Counted from the stretch's first letter, positions 16,316 to 24,378 are shown. The stretch is DNA of 35,143 nt from Desulfosporosinus sp. (GCA_031292095.1 JARLHU010000025.1:1-35143); one strand, 5' to 3'. Notes: generated by a model not told the origin, from the letters alone. Made by a program: numbers and translations.

Positions 16316-16338
16316 TGGCGCCAGCCAAGTTTTCTTTA
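16316..16338 (+). repeat. Short intergenic repeat, copy 1
   Basis: TGGCGCCAGCCAAGTTT with a few following bases matches 32656-32678 at 22 of 23 positions in the same orientation. Confidence 0.6.
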
Positions 16339-16394
16339 CGCGCTACTTTAATCTTTAAACTTAAAAAGTTTATTATTTGTTTATCTTTTCGTAA

Positions 16395-16422
16395 TTGGAA
16401 AGTTATCCGTCTCCTATACAAT
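16395..16422 (+). promoter_or_regulatory. Promoter of the secreted-protein and ABC exporter genes
   Basis: TTGGAA and TACAAT are separated by 16 bases, about 54 bases before the ATG at 16476. This suggests a transcription unit separate from the kinase operon. Confidence 0.6.
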
Positions 16423-16475
16423 AAAGCTAAGCTGTTATACCAAACAGACTTAAAACATAAAGGGGACTATCAAAA

Positions 16476-17348
16476 ATGAAGAAAAAAGGATTTAAAACAA
16501 TCGCGGTTTCGGCGGTAACAGGATGTATTCTTTTGTCCTTAAGTGCAACAACCTTTGCCAATACGGGTTCGGGATATGGGGACTATAAGGCCGCAGTTGA
16601 AGCCACAATGCTGGCTAAAAATGCAACAGTTGCCGCACAATATGAGGTGACAGACCAGGGAGCTATCATTCTGTCAGGGACCAGCACTCAAAAGCTTGAT
16701 AATAAAGACAAGTCTTCTCAAACTAGCGTTACGGTTGGCGGAGTTACCAAAGCTTTTGAAACCAGCGCAGTCAATGGGAATGTCATTACAGAAGCTGATG
16801 GCAAGTATTTCAGCACAACCAAGGGCAATGGAACATCCAATGGCGCACCAAGAGAAAACCTCTCAGCCTCGAGTAGCACGGTGAAACTCGCTGAAATGCT
16901 GGCAGACACTTTGGTTGGCGACGTCAAAAACCAGTTTGTTGAAAATGGCCAAACCATCAGTGTCAACCTTCAAGGTGCACAGATTCCCGAACTTGCCCAA
17001 CTAGCACTTTCCGCGGCTGCTGAAAACAGCAACCACACCGGAGCTTATAAAAACAGCGCTAAGCAGGGTCCTGACGAAAGCATGAAACCAATGATGGATC
17101 AAATGCCAAAGTTAACTAACGTTAATGTCACATCCCTCGCCATGACGGCGACTGTTGATGGAACTACGCTCAAGGACAATGACTTTACGGTAGCGATCAC
17201 AGGTAATGACGCCACCGGTGTTGCTCATGAGCTAACTATTAAGTTAAATGCAAACATTACTGATGTAGGAAGCACCAAAATTGAGGCAATTGATACCACT
17301 GGCCAACAAGTTACCACTATCGTAGCGGGCAACCACAGTAACAAATAA
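16476..17348 (+). CDS. Secreted protein of unknown function linked to an ABC exporter
   Basis: The protein has 290 residues. A signal peptide covers about 1-28 (VSAVTGCILLSLSATTFA). The Cys in it is not a good lipobox. The mature part is Ser/Thr/Asn/Gly-rich with no Cys. It has alternating beta-type stretches (NGQTISVNLQGAQIPELAQL, DGTTLKDNDFTVAITGND) and an acidic, Met-rich middle (DESMKPMMDQMPK). I do not recognise the family; a LolA/LppX-like beta fold would fit the pattern. The ATG follows AAAGGGGA. It lies 64 bases upstream of the ATPase start, so it may hand substrate to, or protect against, whatever the exporter handles. Confidence 0.85.
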   Translation: MKKKGFKTIAVSAVTGCILLSLSATTFANTGSGYGDYKAAVEATMLAKNATVAAQYEVTDQGAIILSGTSTQKLDNKDKSSQTSVTVGGVTKAFETSAVNGNVITEADGKYFSTTKGNGTSNGAPRENLSASSSTVKLAEMLADTLVGDVKNQFVENGQTISVNLQGAQIPELAQLALSAAAENSNHTGAYKNSAKQGPDESMKPMMDQMPKLTNVNVTSLAMTATVDGTTLKDNDFTVAITGNDATGVAHELTIKLNANITDVGSTKIEAIDTTGQQVTTIVAGNHSNK

Positions 17349-17412
17349 TCAGCGTCAAAAATTAAAGAGGGTGGCTGATACCGCCCTCTCCATGAGCAGG
17401 AGGATCATACTT

Positions 17413-18138
17413 ATGGTATTGAAAATAAATAACCTCAGCAAAACCTATAGAAACGGACGCGGAATTAAGGGAATTTCGTTTCAGGTGCAAGAGGGTGATA
17501 TATATGGTTTATTAGGGCCAAACGGTTCCGGCAAAACGACTACCATGAAAATTATCACAGGCTTGTCAAGAGCGGACGAGGGTGATGCTCAAATATTCGG
17601 CCTCAGTGTTGAAAATGATGGAGAAAAGTCGCTTGAACAGATGGGCTGCTTAATTGAAGCGCCAGCCCTCTATGACTATTTAAGCGCGAAACAGAATTTG
17701 GAAAATGCAGCGGCCTACTATTCGGATATAAAAGCACCCCGCATTGAAGATATATTAAAACAGACAGGATTACTTCAGTACCAAAATGATAAAGTCAAAG
17801 AGTTTTCTTTAGGAATGAAACAGAGGCTGGGTTTGGCACTGGCCTTGCTGTCAAATCCCAAGCTTGTTATATTAGATGAACCTGCCAACGGCTTGGATAT
17901 TGAAGGTATGGTTGCTATTCGGGAAATCATCCTGGAACAAGCCAAATTAAAGGGTATTACCTTCCTGATTTCCAGTCATCTCGCTCATGAATTAGAACTT
18001 ATATGTAATAAGATAGCCATTATGAAAGATGGCTACTTACTAAAAACGGCGACAATGGAGGAAGTGATAGAGCAAAGTGGAACGCTTGAGAACTACTTTC
18101 TCGAGACGGTTCGCAGTGGGAAGGAGAAAGCCCTATGA
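17413..18138 (+). CDS. ABC transporter ATP-binding protein (ABC-2 type exporter)
   Basis: The protein has 241 residues from the ATG at 17413, nine bases after AGGAGG; GTG and ATG codons further up (17371, 17392) lie before that box. Walker A is GPNGSGKT (35-42), the signature SLGMKQR (132-138), Walker B LVILDE (151-156), and the H-loop His lies in ISSHLAHE. This is the BcrA/CcmA-type subfamily that powers bacteriocin, bacitracin or lipid-linked drug exporters. The stop overlaps the permease start (ATGA). Confidence 0.93.
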   Translation: MVLKINNLSKTYRNGRGIKGISFQVQEGDIYGLLGPNGSGKTTTMKIITGLSRADEGDAQIFGLSVENDGEKSLEQMGCLIEAPALYDYLSAKQNLENAAAYYSDIKAPRIEDILKQTGLLQYQNDKVKEFSLGMKQRLGLALALLSNPKLVILDEPANGLDIEGMVAIREIILEQAKLKGITFLISSHLAHELELICNKIAIMKDGYLLKTATMEEVIEQSGTLENYFLETVRSGKEKAL

Positions 18139-18872
18139 ACGCGATCAAAGCAGGTGTTCGGAACGAATCAGTTAAATTGCTCAACCGAAAAAAATATCAA
18201 GTCTTGCTTTTCTTAACCTGTCTTCTCAGCATTGCGATCGGTTCGCTTGGGGGATTCACAAAAGGATTGAGTGGACTTTCCTTGACCAATACGCCGCTTA
18301 CGGTCTTATCTTTGGCAACCGGAGTTATATTACCGCTTACGATTGCTATGGTAAGCGCAGACCTGTTTACCGCTGAGCAGGAAAATGGTTCAATCAAGGC
18401 AATCATGACAAGGCCTGTCAGCAGAATTAGCATTTTATCCTCGAAAGTGCTGGCGATTGTTTTATATACCCTCTTAGTGTTGTTGGTTTGCCTTGTGACA
18501 AGTCTATTTTACGGTCTTGTGTTTAACGGTCTAGGGATATCGAATATAACAGAAGCACTTTTAGCGTATGCAGTTTCCATTGTGCCTATGCTGCCGATCA
18601 CGCTGTTTTCAGTGGCTGTCTCGCAGTTGTGTAAAAATAGCTCCAGCACAGTCATGCTGTCCGTGTTTGGCTATATCGTCATTTTTGCAGCTTCTGTCGT
18701 CTTTCCGCACGTTTCTCCGATGCTGTTTACCTCATACACAGGTTGGTACAAACTGTTTATAGGAGCAGGGATGCCAATTGCTAACATTTTAAATGTATTG
18801 GCCTTGCTGGTGGCTTATACCCTAATCCTTTTTGCGGTCAGTTCGTGGGCTTTTGAGAAAAAAGAGTATTAA
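18135..18872 (+). CDS. ABC-2 type transporter permease
   Basis: The protein has 245 residues with about six hydrophobic segments (for example LLFLTCLLSIAIGSLGGF, VLYTLLVLLVCLVTSLFY, ILNVLALLVAYTLILFAV). AEQENGSIKAIMTRPVSR between segments 2 and 3 is the usual coupling loop of ABC-2 permeases. It is translationally coupled to the ATPase and would form the membrane half of the exporter. The substrate is not visible from sequence. Confidence 0.92.
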   Translation: MNAIKAGVRNESVKLLNRKKYQVLLFLTCLLSIAIGSLGGFTKGLSGLSLTNTPLTVLSLATGVILPLTIAMVSADLFTAEQENGSIKAIMTRPVSRISILSSKVLAIVLYTLLVLLVCLVTSLFYGLVFNGLGISNITEALLAYAVSIVPMLPITLFSVAVSQLCKNSSSTVMLSVFGYIVIFAASVVFPHVSPMLFTSYTGWYKLFIGAGMPIANILNVLALLVAYTLILFAVSSWAFEKKEY

Positions 18873-18931
18873 AATATTTCTGAGGATAGGGATTGAAGCA
18901 AAAGATCACCCACTGGGTGATATAAAATAAG

Positions 18932-18966
18932 AAAAACCACTGTACAATTATTGTATAGTGGTTTTT
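18932..18966. terminator. Terminator after the ABC permease
   Basis: An AAAAACCACT.TACAA stem pairs with its inverse and has A and T runs on both sides, so it could work in both directions. Confidence 0.85.
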
Positions 18967-18985
18967 AGTTTTCGGAGGTGATGAA

Positions 18986-19084
18986 ATGAGCCATATAAAA
19001 AGTGTCGTGCCTAAGAAGGACACAGATGGAATCTGTATTAGGTGGGACAACAAAATTGAAATATCAATCAGTGAGGTTTTTTAG
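18986..19084 (+). CDS. Possible small protein of 32 residues
   Basis: An ATG five bases after GGAGGTG opens a 32-codon frame (SHIKSVVPKKDTDGICIRWD, then a tail KIEISISEVF). The ribosome binding site is strong, but length and lack of a known family limit confidence. It lies between the exporter terminator and the lipoprotein gene and could be a leader peptide or a chance frame. Confidence 0.35.
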   Translation: MSHIKSVVPKKDTDGICIRWDNKIEISISEVF

Positions 19085-19151
19085 ATGGATCAAAATTAGA
19101 GGGGGGCATTCCCTCTAATTTATCTATAAAAAATAAAGGAGTTGTAAAGCA

Positions 19152-20564
19152 ATGAAGAAACTGGGCCTAATTATAGTCCTGTTACTAACCGTAACAATGA
19201 GCGGGTGCGGAACCACGAAAGATTCAACAGTGTCCGGCACTACCGCCGTCAAAGCCGTAGACAAGGTGAGTACCGCTGATGCTCAGTACGACCTTACGAA
19301 AGCAACCTATTCTGATCAAAAGGTTAAGATTAACTATCCGCAAATAAATAATTTAAGTGACAGCGGCAAACAGCAGAAAATCAATGAATTAATCAAGACC
19401 TCAGCCATTAATATTCTGAACGATTATAAAGACTCATTAAGCGGTTTGAGCTTGACAATGGATTATGAGATTAAATACAAGGGTGCAGAATTACTGAGCA
19501 TAGAATATTTAGGCCTTGCTAATGTGAAAGATACTGCCCATCCGGTTAATATGATTCAGACCACAAATATCGACTTGAAAAAAGAAAAACTACTTGCAAT
19601 CAGTGACGTGGTGACGGTCAACGACAGCTTTGCGGAGAAAATCAAGGCAGGTAAATATAAAGCCTACAGTTCAGATTTAGACCTGAAAGCGGCAGGAGCA
19701 CTCAACGACGTATTGAATGGTCTTAGCAACCAGGATCTGTTGGAAAGCTTCAAACAACAGACTGCAAGGTTTTATTTCACAAACGATTCACTGGGCGTAA
19801 GCCTTGAGGTAGCTCATGCAGTAGGCGATCATTTGGAAATGGAGATGGAATATAAGTCTCTGGGGGGACTACTCTTAGTAAAACCTCAAGGAGCGGCCGA
19901 TAACTCCGGTAGTACTTCAGCTGTTCCTGCGGGCAACACCGTGGCTACCGCGTCCAATCCGGCCAATCCAACTGCCGTCGGAACCAATAATCAGAATAAG
20001 GGAGTTACGCTCGATGCTCAAGCCCAACAACAGCTTAATACATTCTTTAGCAATTTTGCGGAAGTCTCCCTTGAGCCTTTCGCAAAGGGCACAATATCGA
20101 ATTTAGCACTCATACGTTTTGGAATCTATCATAATTGGATCAACAATCATAATTTATTCCAAACGAAAGGTGATAAAGCGTATATATCCAAGGATGGCGT
20201 AAATTCTTCAGTCAAAAAGTATTTTGGGGCTGATATTCTAAAGAATGAAGCGCCAGGGTTTAACGGTCCGGACGGTTGGACCTATGATAATGGTTATTAT
20301 GCTATTTACCCTGCTACAGCAGAAACATTAAAGTTTATTCAGGTTTCCCGACTTGTCGATCTTGGCGGAGGGTATTTCAGCGCGGACCTTAATCTATATG
20401 TTGCCTCAAGCGGTTTTACTGATGTTAACAGCCCACCTGGAAGTTGGAAATCAATGGACCAATCTGATGTTCCCACTTTAGCGCAAAAGTTAAAGGCAAC
20501 AATTCAATTGGTTGGAGATAATGACTCCAAGAGGTACATATTAATTGATTATAAATCAGTTTGA
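19152..20564 (+). CDS. Lipoprotein with DUF4163/DUF3298-like domain
   Basis: The protein has 470 residues. The N-terminus is a lipoprotein signal (IIVLLLTVTMSGC, lipidated Cys19). Residues about 50-240 resemble the paired DUF4163/DUF3298 region found in RsiV and PdaC (VKINYPQI, LSIEYLGLANVKDTAHPVN, LAISDVV, YFTNDSLGVSLEV). A Ser/Ala/Asn-rich linker (about 245-285) leads to a C-terminal domain of about 185 residues that I do not recognise (FAEVSLEPFAKG, ALIRFGIYHNWINN, DVNSPPGSW). In RsiV this module senses lysozyme. A sensory or wall-linked role here is inference. The ATG follows AAAGGAG. Confidence 0.82.
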   Translation: MKKLGLIIVLLLTVTMSGCGTTKDSTVSGTTAVKAVDKVSTADAQYDLTKATYSDQKVKINYPQINNLSDSGKQQKINELIKTSAINILNDYKDSLSGLSLTMDYEIKYKGAELLSIEYLGLANVKDTAHPVNMIQTTNIDLKKEKLLAISDVVTVNDSFAEKIKAGKYKAYSSDLDLKAAGALNDVLNGLSNQDLLESFKQQTARFYFTNDSLGVSLEVAHAVGDHLEMEMEYKSLGGLLLVKPQGAADNSGSTSAVPAGNTVATASNPANPTAVGTNNQNKGVTLDAQAQQQLNTFFSNFAEVSLEPFAKGTISNLALIRFGIYHNWINNHNLFQTKGDKAYISKDGVNSSVKKYFGADILKNEAPGFNGPDGWTYDNGYYAIYPATAETLKFIQVSRLVDLGGGYFSADLNLYVASSGFTDVNSPPGSWKSMDQSDVPTLAQKLKATIQLVGDNDSKRYILIDYKSV

Positions 20565-20640
20565 GCGACTTTTTCCTTAAACGTGTCGAGCTTCTTAATT
20601 GCATCTAGGAAAATGTTTATAGGTAATATGTCTATTATTA

Positions 20641-20682
20641 AAAAGGTGAGGTATTTCCGTAAAGAAATACCTCACCTTTTCG
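20641..20682. terminator. Bidirectional terminator between lipoprotein and Nramp genes
   Basis: A perfect 17-base stem (20641-20657 with 20664-20680) is bordered by A and T runs. It closes two convergent transcription units. Confidence 0.9.
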
Positions 20683-20699
20683 TCTCGGGGTATAACTGG

Positions 20700-21962
20700 C
20701 TATAATCTTAATAAACCGAAAATAATACTTACGAACCCTGGAAACAAGGTTGATACAAGTAAAAGCAAGGTAAGGAAAATTAAGATAAAGGTAAAGGCCC
20801 AGGAGATGACATTGAAAAATCTTGTATTTACATATTCACCCATAATGCTTTTCTTACTGGCGAGCAGCACCATGAAGATGAGGATGGGGGGCAAAAGAAC
20901 CCCATTGACGACTTGGGTGGTCAACATGACGTGGTATAAGGACAAATTGGGCCACAAGACAATGGCTGCACCCAGAACGATGAGGACGGTATAAAGCCCA
21001 AAGAATACCGGAGCTTCTTTATGGGATTTGCTAATCCCATGTTCAAAACCGAACGCTTCACAGACGGCATAAGCGGTGCTTAAGGGAAGCACAAACGCGG
21101 CCAACATGGATGCGCCGAGTAGACCGAAGGCAAACAGGAACGTGGCATATTGTCCGGCTAACGGTTTTAACGCTATGGCAACATCTTTTGCCGTTTCAAT
21201 GGGGATCTTGTTGACGAAGAGTGTCGCAGCGGTGGCTACAATAATAAAGAAGGCAATGAGTCCAGTGAAAAATGTTCCGATCAATACATCCCAGCGAGTA
21301 TAACGGTAATTCTTGGCAGTGATTCCTTTATCAACCACAGAGGACTGAACATAGAACTGTCCCCAAGGTGTAATTGTAGTTCCGATCACCCCGATGGCCA
21401 TCAATAAAAAAGCAGGGGTTCCTGAGAACGTGGGGGTAACAGATTCGACAAAGACTTGATGCCAGGGTGGATGGACCATAATCCCAGAGATAACATAGCT
21501 GAAAAAAGTCAAGCAGAGGAGCAGGAGGATTTTCTCCATTTTCCCATAATCTGTCTTGGTGACTAGCCACCAAATTATGAAGGCCATGGCCGGTACGGCG
21601 AGATACTTATTTACCCCGAAAATTTCAAAACTTGTCGCAATTCCGGAAAATTCGGAAGCAGTGGTCCCTAGATTGGCAATCAGAAGAACACTCATAGCAA
21701 AGAAAGTCCATTTTACGCCGTAGTTTTCTCGAATTAAGTCAGCCAATCCTCGACCGGTTACGGCTCCTGTGCGCGCGGAGATTTCTTGAGCAATAGCCAG
21801 AAGCACGGTGCTGACAAGCATGGTAAAGATAAGCGCATAGCCGAATTTAGCCCCCGCTGCAGCATACGTGGCAATGCCACCAGCATCATTATCAGCAAAG
21901 GCAGTGACAATTCCCGGGCCCATAACGGCAAAGAACAGGGCAAAACGTACCTTTACGTTCAT
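20700..21962 (-). CDS. Nramp-family transporter lacking the canonical metal ligands (magnesium-type, NRMT-like)
   Basis: The protein has 420 residues with about 11 hydrophobic segments. Segment 1 reads GPGIVTAFADNDAGG where canonical Nramp proteins have DPGN: Asp26 is kept, Pro and Asn become Ala27 and Gly29. Segment 6 reads GTTITPWGQFY where canonical members have A-x-x-M-P-H-N: Ala and Met become Thr195 and Thr198, His and Asn become Trp200 and Gly201. The Met is the ligand that favours soft metals such as Mn2+ and Fe2+; its loss marks the Nramp-related magnesium transporter branch. The start overlaps the MgtE_N/CBS gene (ATGA), and the operon has an M-box Mg2+ riboswitch, so Mg2+ uptake is the best assignment. 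Confidence 0.88.
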   Translation of the reverse strand: MNVKVRFALFFAVMGPGIVTAFADNDAGGIATYAAAGAKFGYALIFTMLVSTVLLAIAQEISARTGAVTGRGLADLIRENYGVKWTFFAMSVLLIANLGTTASEFSGIATSFEIFGVNKYLAVPAMAFIIWWLVTKTDYGKMEKILLLLCLTFFSYVISGIMVHPPWHQVFVESVTPTFSGTPAFLLMAIGVIGTTITPWGQFYVQSSVVDKGITAKNYRYTRWDVLIGTFFTGLIAFFIIVATAATLFVNKIPIETAKDVAIALKPLAGQYATFLFAFGLLGASMLAAFVLPLSTAYAVCEAFGFEHGISKSHKEAPVFFGLYTVLIVLGAAIVLWPNLSLYHVMLTTQVVNGVLLPPILIFMVLLASKKSIMGEYVNTRFFNVISWAFTFILIFLTLLLLVSTLFPGFVSIIFGLLRL

Positions 21963-23257
21963 TCGCTATGCCCTCCTTTCGGCTGGTGACGAAGGGCGAT
22001 CAGACTAGAGAAAATTTCTCCACGAGGGCGCTCCGGCATTAATAATTCTAAAACGTCGTCCACTGTGATGATGCCCAAGATTTGGTCCCGATCATTAACA
22101 ACGGGAGCGGCCAGTAAGCCATATTTGTGGATGATATCAGCCACTTTTTCGTGATCGTCATAGGGAGAAATTTTTACGATTTTCTTATGCATTAAATCTT
22201 TAAGCGGAGTTTCTGGAGACGCGATGATCAGCTGGCGTAGGGAAAGTACGCCTTCAAGGGTCTCTTGTTCATCGACCACATAGACATAATAAATAGTTTC
22301 CGCCTCAGGAGCTAACCGTCTTAATTCGTTAATGGCCTGTTCAGCGGTAAGCCAGAAGGGTAAGCCTATAAATTCGGTGGTCATCAGCGAACCGGCAGTG
22401 TCTTCCTCATATTGCATCAATTCTCGAACGTCTTCAGCATCATCAGATTCCATTAAGCGCAGAAGTTCTTCAGATTTCTCTAAGGATAACTCGCCGAGAA
22501 TATCAGCGGCTTCGTCCGGAGGCATTTCTTCGAGGATATCAGAAGCACGGCCCTCATCCATCTGATTAATCATTTCCACTTGGGCATCTAATTCCATCTC
22601 CGCTAACGCATCAATAGCCTGTTGAGAATCAAGTGTCTCTAAAAAATTCGCCCGTTGTTTATAGTCCATAGTTTCGATAATGTCCGCGATATCTGCAGGA
22701 TGAAGTTGACGTAATTGTTCTTTTTCTCTAGTAAGTTGGAGGTCTGAGGTGCGATTTTCTAAAGGTTTAATATATTGGCAACCCACAAAGTTATTCGCGA
22801 TACGGCTCAGTAAAAACTCAACACCTAAGCGCCGGAATAAACCACGAACACCAATATCCACAGCAACCAAAACCAGGTATTGACGATCCTCACGGGACAC
22901 CAAGGACAAGGCGATGTCATTCACGCGTACCAGTTTAGAGCCTTCTAAATCAATAATTTGTTTATCTAACAACCATTTGCCAATCAGCGTTTCTTCTTCA
23001 TGCATCGGGCGCGTTAATAAGGGGTTGAAAGCAGTATTGAGGCGCAACCCGTCTGCATCCCAGGAAACCACCCATTCAATGGGAATTAGGGCATGAAGCC
23101 CTTTGGCATATTGAATGCCGGTAACCTGTGGAGAGATACTGTCCCAGCGCATTGTCATGTCCAGCAATCGGCCAACACGACGTCCCTTAGCATCCCAGAT
23201 CGGCTTCTTAGACAACTGACTGAAATAAAATTCCCCTAAAACTTTCAATTCATTCAT
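21959..23257 (-). CDS. Soluble PRC-barrel/MgtE_N/CBS protein, partner of the Nramp transporter
   Basis: The protein has 432 residues and no transmembrane segment. About 10-150 hold a PRC-barrel-like part (KPIWDAKGRRVGRLLDM) and its repeat. About 175-290 hold the MgtE_N superhelix (LHPADIADIIETM, MPPDEAADILGEL). About 290-415 hold a CBS pair (LMTTEFIGLPFW, LMHKKIVKISP, LGIITVDDVLELL). In MgtE the N and CBS domains sense cytosolic Mg2+ and gate a fused channel; here the channel is absent and an Nramp-type gene follows, so this looks like a separate Mg2+-sensing regulator of that transporter. The ATG follows AAAGGAGGG. Confidence 0.88.
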   Translation of the reverse strand: MNELKVLGEFYFSQLSKKPIWDAKGRRVGRLLDMTMRWDSISPQVTGIQYAKGLHALIPIEWVVSWDADGLRLNTAFNPLLTRPMHEEETLIGKWLLDKQIIDLEGSKLVRVNDIALSLVSREDRQYLVLVAVDIGVRGLFRRLGVEFLLSRIANNFVGCQYIKPLENRTSDLQLTREKEQLRQLHPADIADIIETMDYKQRANFLETLDSQQAIDALAEMELDAQVEMINQMDEGRASDILEEMPPDEAADILGELSLEKSEELLRLMESDDAEDVRELMQYEEDTAGSLMTTEFIGLPFWLTAEQAINELRRLAPEAETIYYVYVVDEQETLEGVLSLRQLIIASPETPLKDLMHKKIVKISPYDDHEKVADIIHKYGLLAAPVVNDRDQILGIITVDDVLELLMPERPRGEIFSSLIALRHQPKGGHSE

Positions 23258-23362
23258 TTAACTTCCCTCCTTTGAGAAATGGAGCCCGGCACCTACAGCA
23301 AAAAGACTTCGTTCAGGATGAGTGAAACTAGAATTGCACGAATGACAAGGGCCAGAATCCAT
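23258..23362 (-). CDS. Possible 34-residue protein between M-box and mgtE_N gene
   Basis: An ATG (23360-23362), six to seven bases after a strong AAAGGAGGTGG box, opens a 34-codon frame (DSGPCHSCNSSFTHPERSLF and a tail). Its TAA directly abuts the ATG of the next gene, whose own ribosome binding site lies inside the frame. It has a CHSC pair and His residues. It could be a leader peptide, a small subunit or a chance frame. Confidence 0.4.
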   Translation of the reverse strand: MDSGPCHSCNSSFTHPERSLFAVGAGLHFSKEGS

Positions 23363-23411
23363 AAAACCACCTCCTTTAAATTCTCCCAAAAGGGAGATTA
23401 TAATAAGTAAG

Positions 23412-23628
23412 AAAAAGAAAAAGACCTCTATTACAAAATAGAAGGTCTTAAACGCAAACGGTTAGAACCTCCCTACTCGTTGAGCTTTAGCACTGCATAG
23501 CGTAGAGTTTGCTCAGCCACATTAAGTAAAACCTTATGCCGGTAGTACCTGTTCTACCCATTGGCGTCTCTCGACATTTCTGGGCAGTGGCCTATGTTTA
23601 TGCAGGAGCCTCACCTAACAGAGAATTA
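23412..23628 (-). ncRNA. M-box (ykoK) magnesium riboswitch with terminator
   Basis: Read on the minus strand, the leader holds the M-box core in order: TTAGGTGAGGCTCCTGC, a short stem, CACTGCCCAGAAATGTCGAG, AGACGCCAATGGGT, and a 3' stretch ending GGGAGGTTCTAACC. A terminator hairpin follows (23421-23449) with a U-rich tract towards 23411. M-boxes bind Mg2+ and end transcription when Mg2+ is plentiful. The genes behind it are the MgtE_N/CBS protein and the Nramp-type transporter. Confidence 0.93.
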
Positions 23629-23645
23629 GATTTTAAGTACACTTT

Positions 23646-23675
23646 ATTATATGCGTCATTCAGCAAATGTGTCAA
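23646..23675 (-). promoter_or_regulatory. Consensus promoter of the magnesium operon
   Basis: On the minus strand TTGACA (23670-23675) and TATAAT (23646-23651) are 18 bases apart, just upstream of the M-box aptamer. Confidence 0.88.
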
Positions 23676-23845
23676 GATTTTTGCTGAAAATTCAAAAATT
23701 GCTGGATTAGACATTGTTATATCCACATTTCTCTTAATTCCTCGAGATGGCTAAATGTTATTCAAGCGGATGATCAGAAAATAGGCTTTTATATAGCAAT
23801 GTAACACTTTAACTGCGCTATGCTTTTCCTTTTTCCTTATTTTTG

Positions 23846-23854
23846 TGTTATAAT
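23846..23854 (+). promoter_or_regulatory. Extended -10 promoter of scfA
   Basis: TGTTATAAT is an extended -10 box; only a weak -35 is seen. The start of transcription would fall at the left end of repeat R1. Confidence 0.5.
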
Positions 23855-23857
23855 CTA

Positions 23858-23919
23858 AGGCATATGAAAGAAAATAACAAGTCAAAGATGCCTCGGATAT
23901 TTTCTTGAATGTGCCTAAC
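23858..23919 (+). repeat. Leader repeat R1 (short form), upstream of scfA
   Basis: It carries both ends of the R repeat but lacks the middle: the two TATTTT copies seen in R2 are reduced to one, so the inside was probably lost by recombination between them. It lies 39 bases before the scfA start. Confidence 0.85.
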
Positions 23920-23958
23920 ATGAATTAAATGATGTAGTCTCGAGAGGAGGGTCTATGA

Positions 23959-24099
23959 ATGGCAAAACACATTCAGACCATTGTGAAAGCAAACCTAAGT
24001 GCTACGGCTAAGACCGGAGGCTGTGGTCAGTGTCAGACCTCATGTCAATCTGCCTGCAAGACATCGTGCACGGTTGGTAACCAAGTGTGTGTTAAATAA
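23959..24099 (+). CDS. scfA: SCIFF ranthipeptide precursor
   Basis: A peptide of 46 residues with six Cys (22, 25, 29, 33, 37, 44) in a C-terminal GGCGQCQTSCQSACKTSC block, after a leader starting AKHIQTIVKANLSATAKTGG. This is the near-universal clostridial peptide called six-cysteines-in-forty-five. Its Cys side chains are linked as thioethers by the radical SAM maturase encoded just downstream. The ATG at 23959 is eight bases after GAGGAGGG; the ATG at 23955 is out of frame. The role of the mature peptide is unsettled; regulation or redox signalling has been suggested. It is flanked by two copies of the R repeat. Confidence 0.97.
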   Translation: MAKHIQTIVKANLSATAKTGGCGQCQTSCQSACKTSCTVGNQVCVK

Positions 24100-24128
24100 G
24101 GCGTTGGCTAAATTCAAACCTGGAATTT

Positions 24129-24169
24129 CAGAACCCGCCCCGCTTACGGGCCGGGTTCTGTTTCTATTT
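24129..24169 (+). terminator. Terminator after scfA
   Basis: CAGAACCCG and its inverse (24129-24137, 24152-24160) form a stem followed by TTTCTATTT. It should make scfA transcripts more abundant than scfB. Confidence 0.8.
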
Positions 24170-24186
24170 GTTAGTAGATTAAGAAA

Positions 24187-24350
24187 TAAGGCATATGAAA
24201 GAAAATAACAAGTCAAAGATGCCTTGGATATTTTGCGTCAGATAAGGAGGTATGTTCACCTCATAGCGGGGCTATTAGGTGAACATGCCGACGCAATATG
24301 ACACGAAATAGACTGGCATACTGACTGGTTATTTTCTTGAATGTGCCTAA
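24187..24350 (+). repeat. Leader repeat R2 (long form), between scfA and scfB
   Basis: The full unit is about 164 bases. Its ends are inverse copies of each other, containing AAAATAACAAGTCA on the left. Compared with R3 it has about 48 extra bases that form their own hairpin (24252-24261 with 24277-24286, inner ATAGC/GCTAT). It ends 28 bases before the scfB start. Confidence 0.88.
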
Positions 24351-24378
24351 GGTTTAGCAAGAAAGAGAGCGGATCTGG

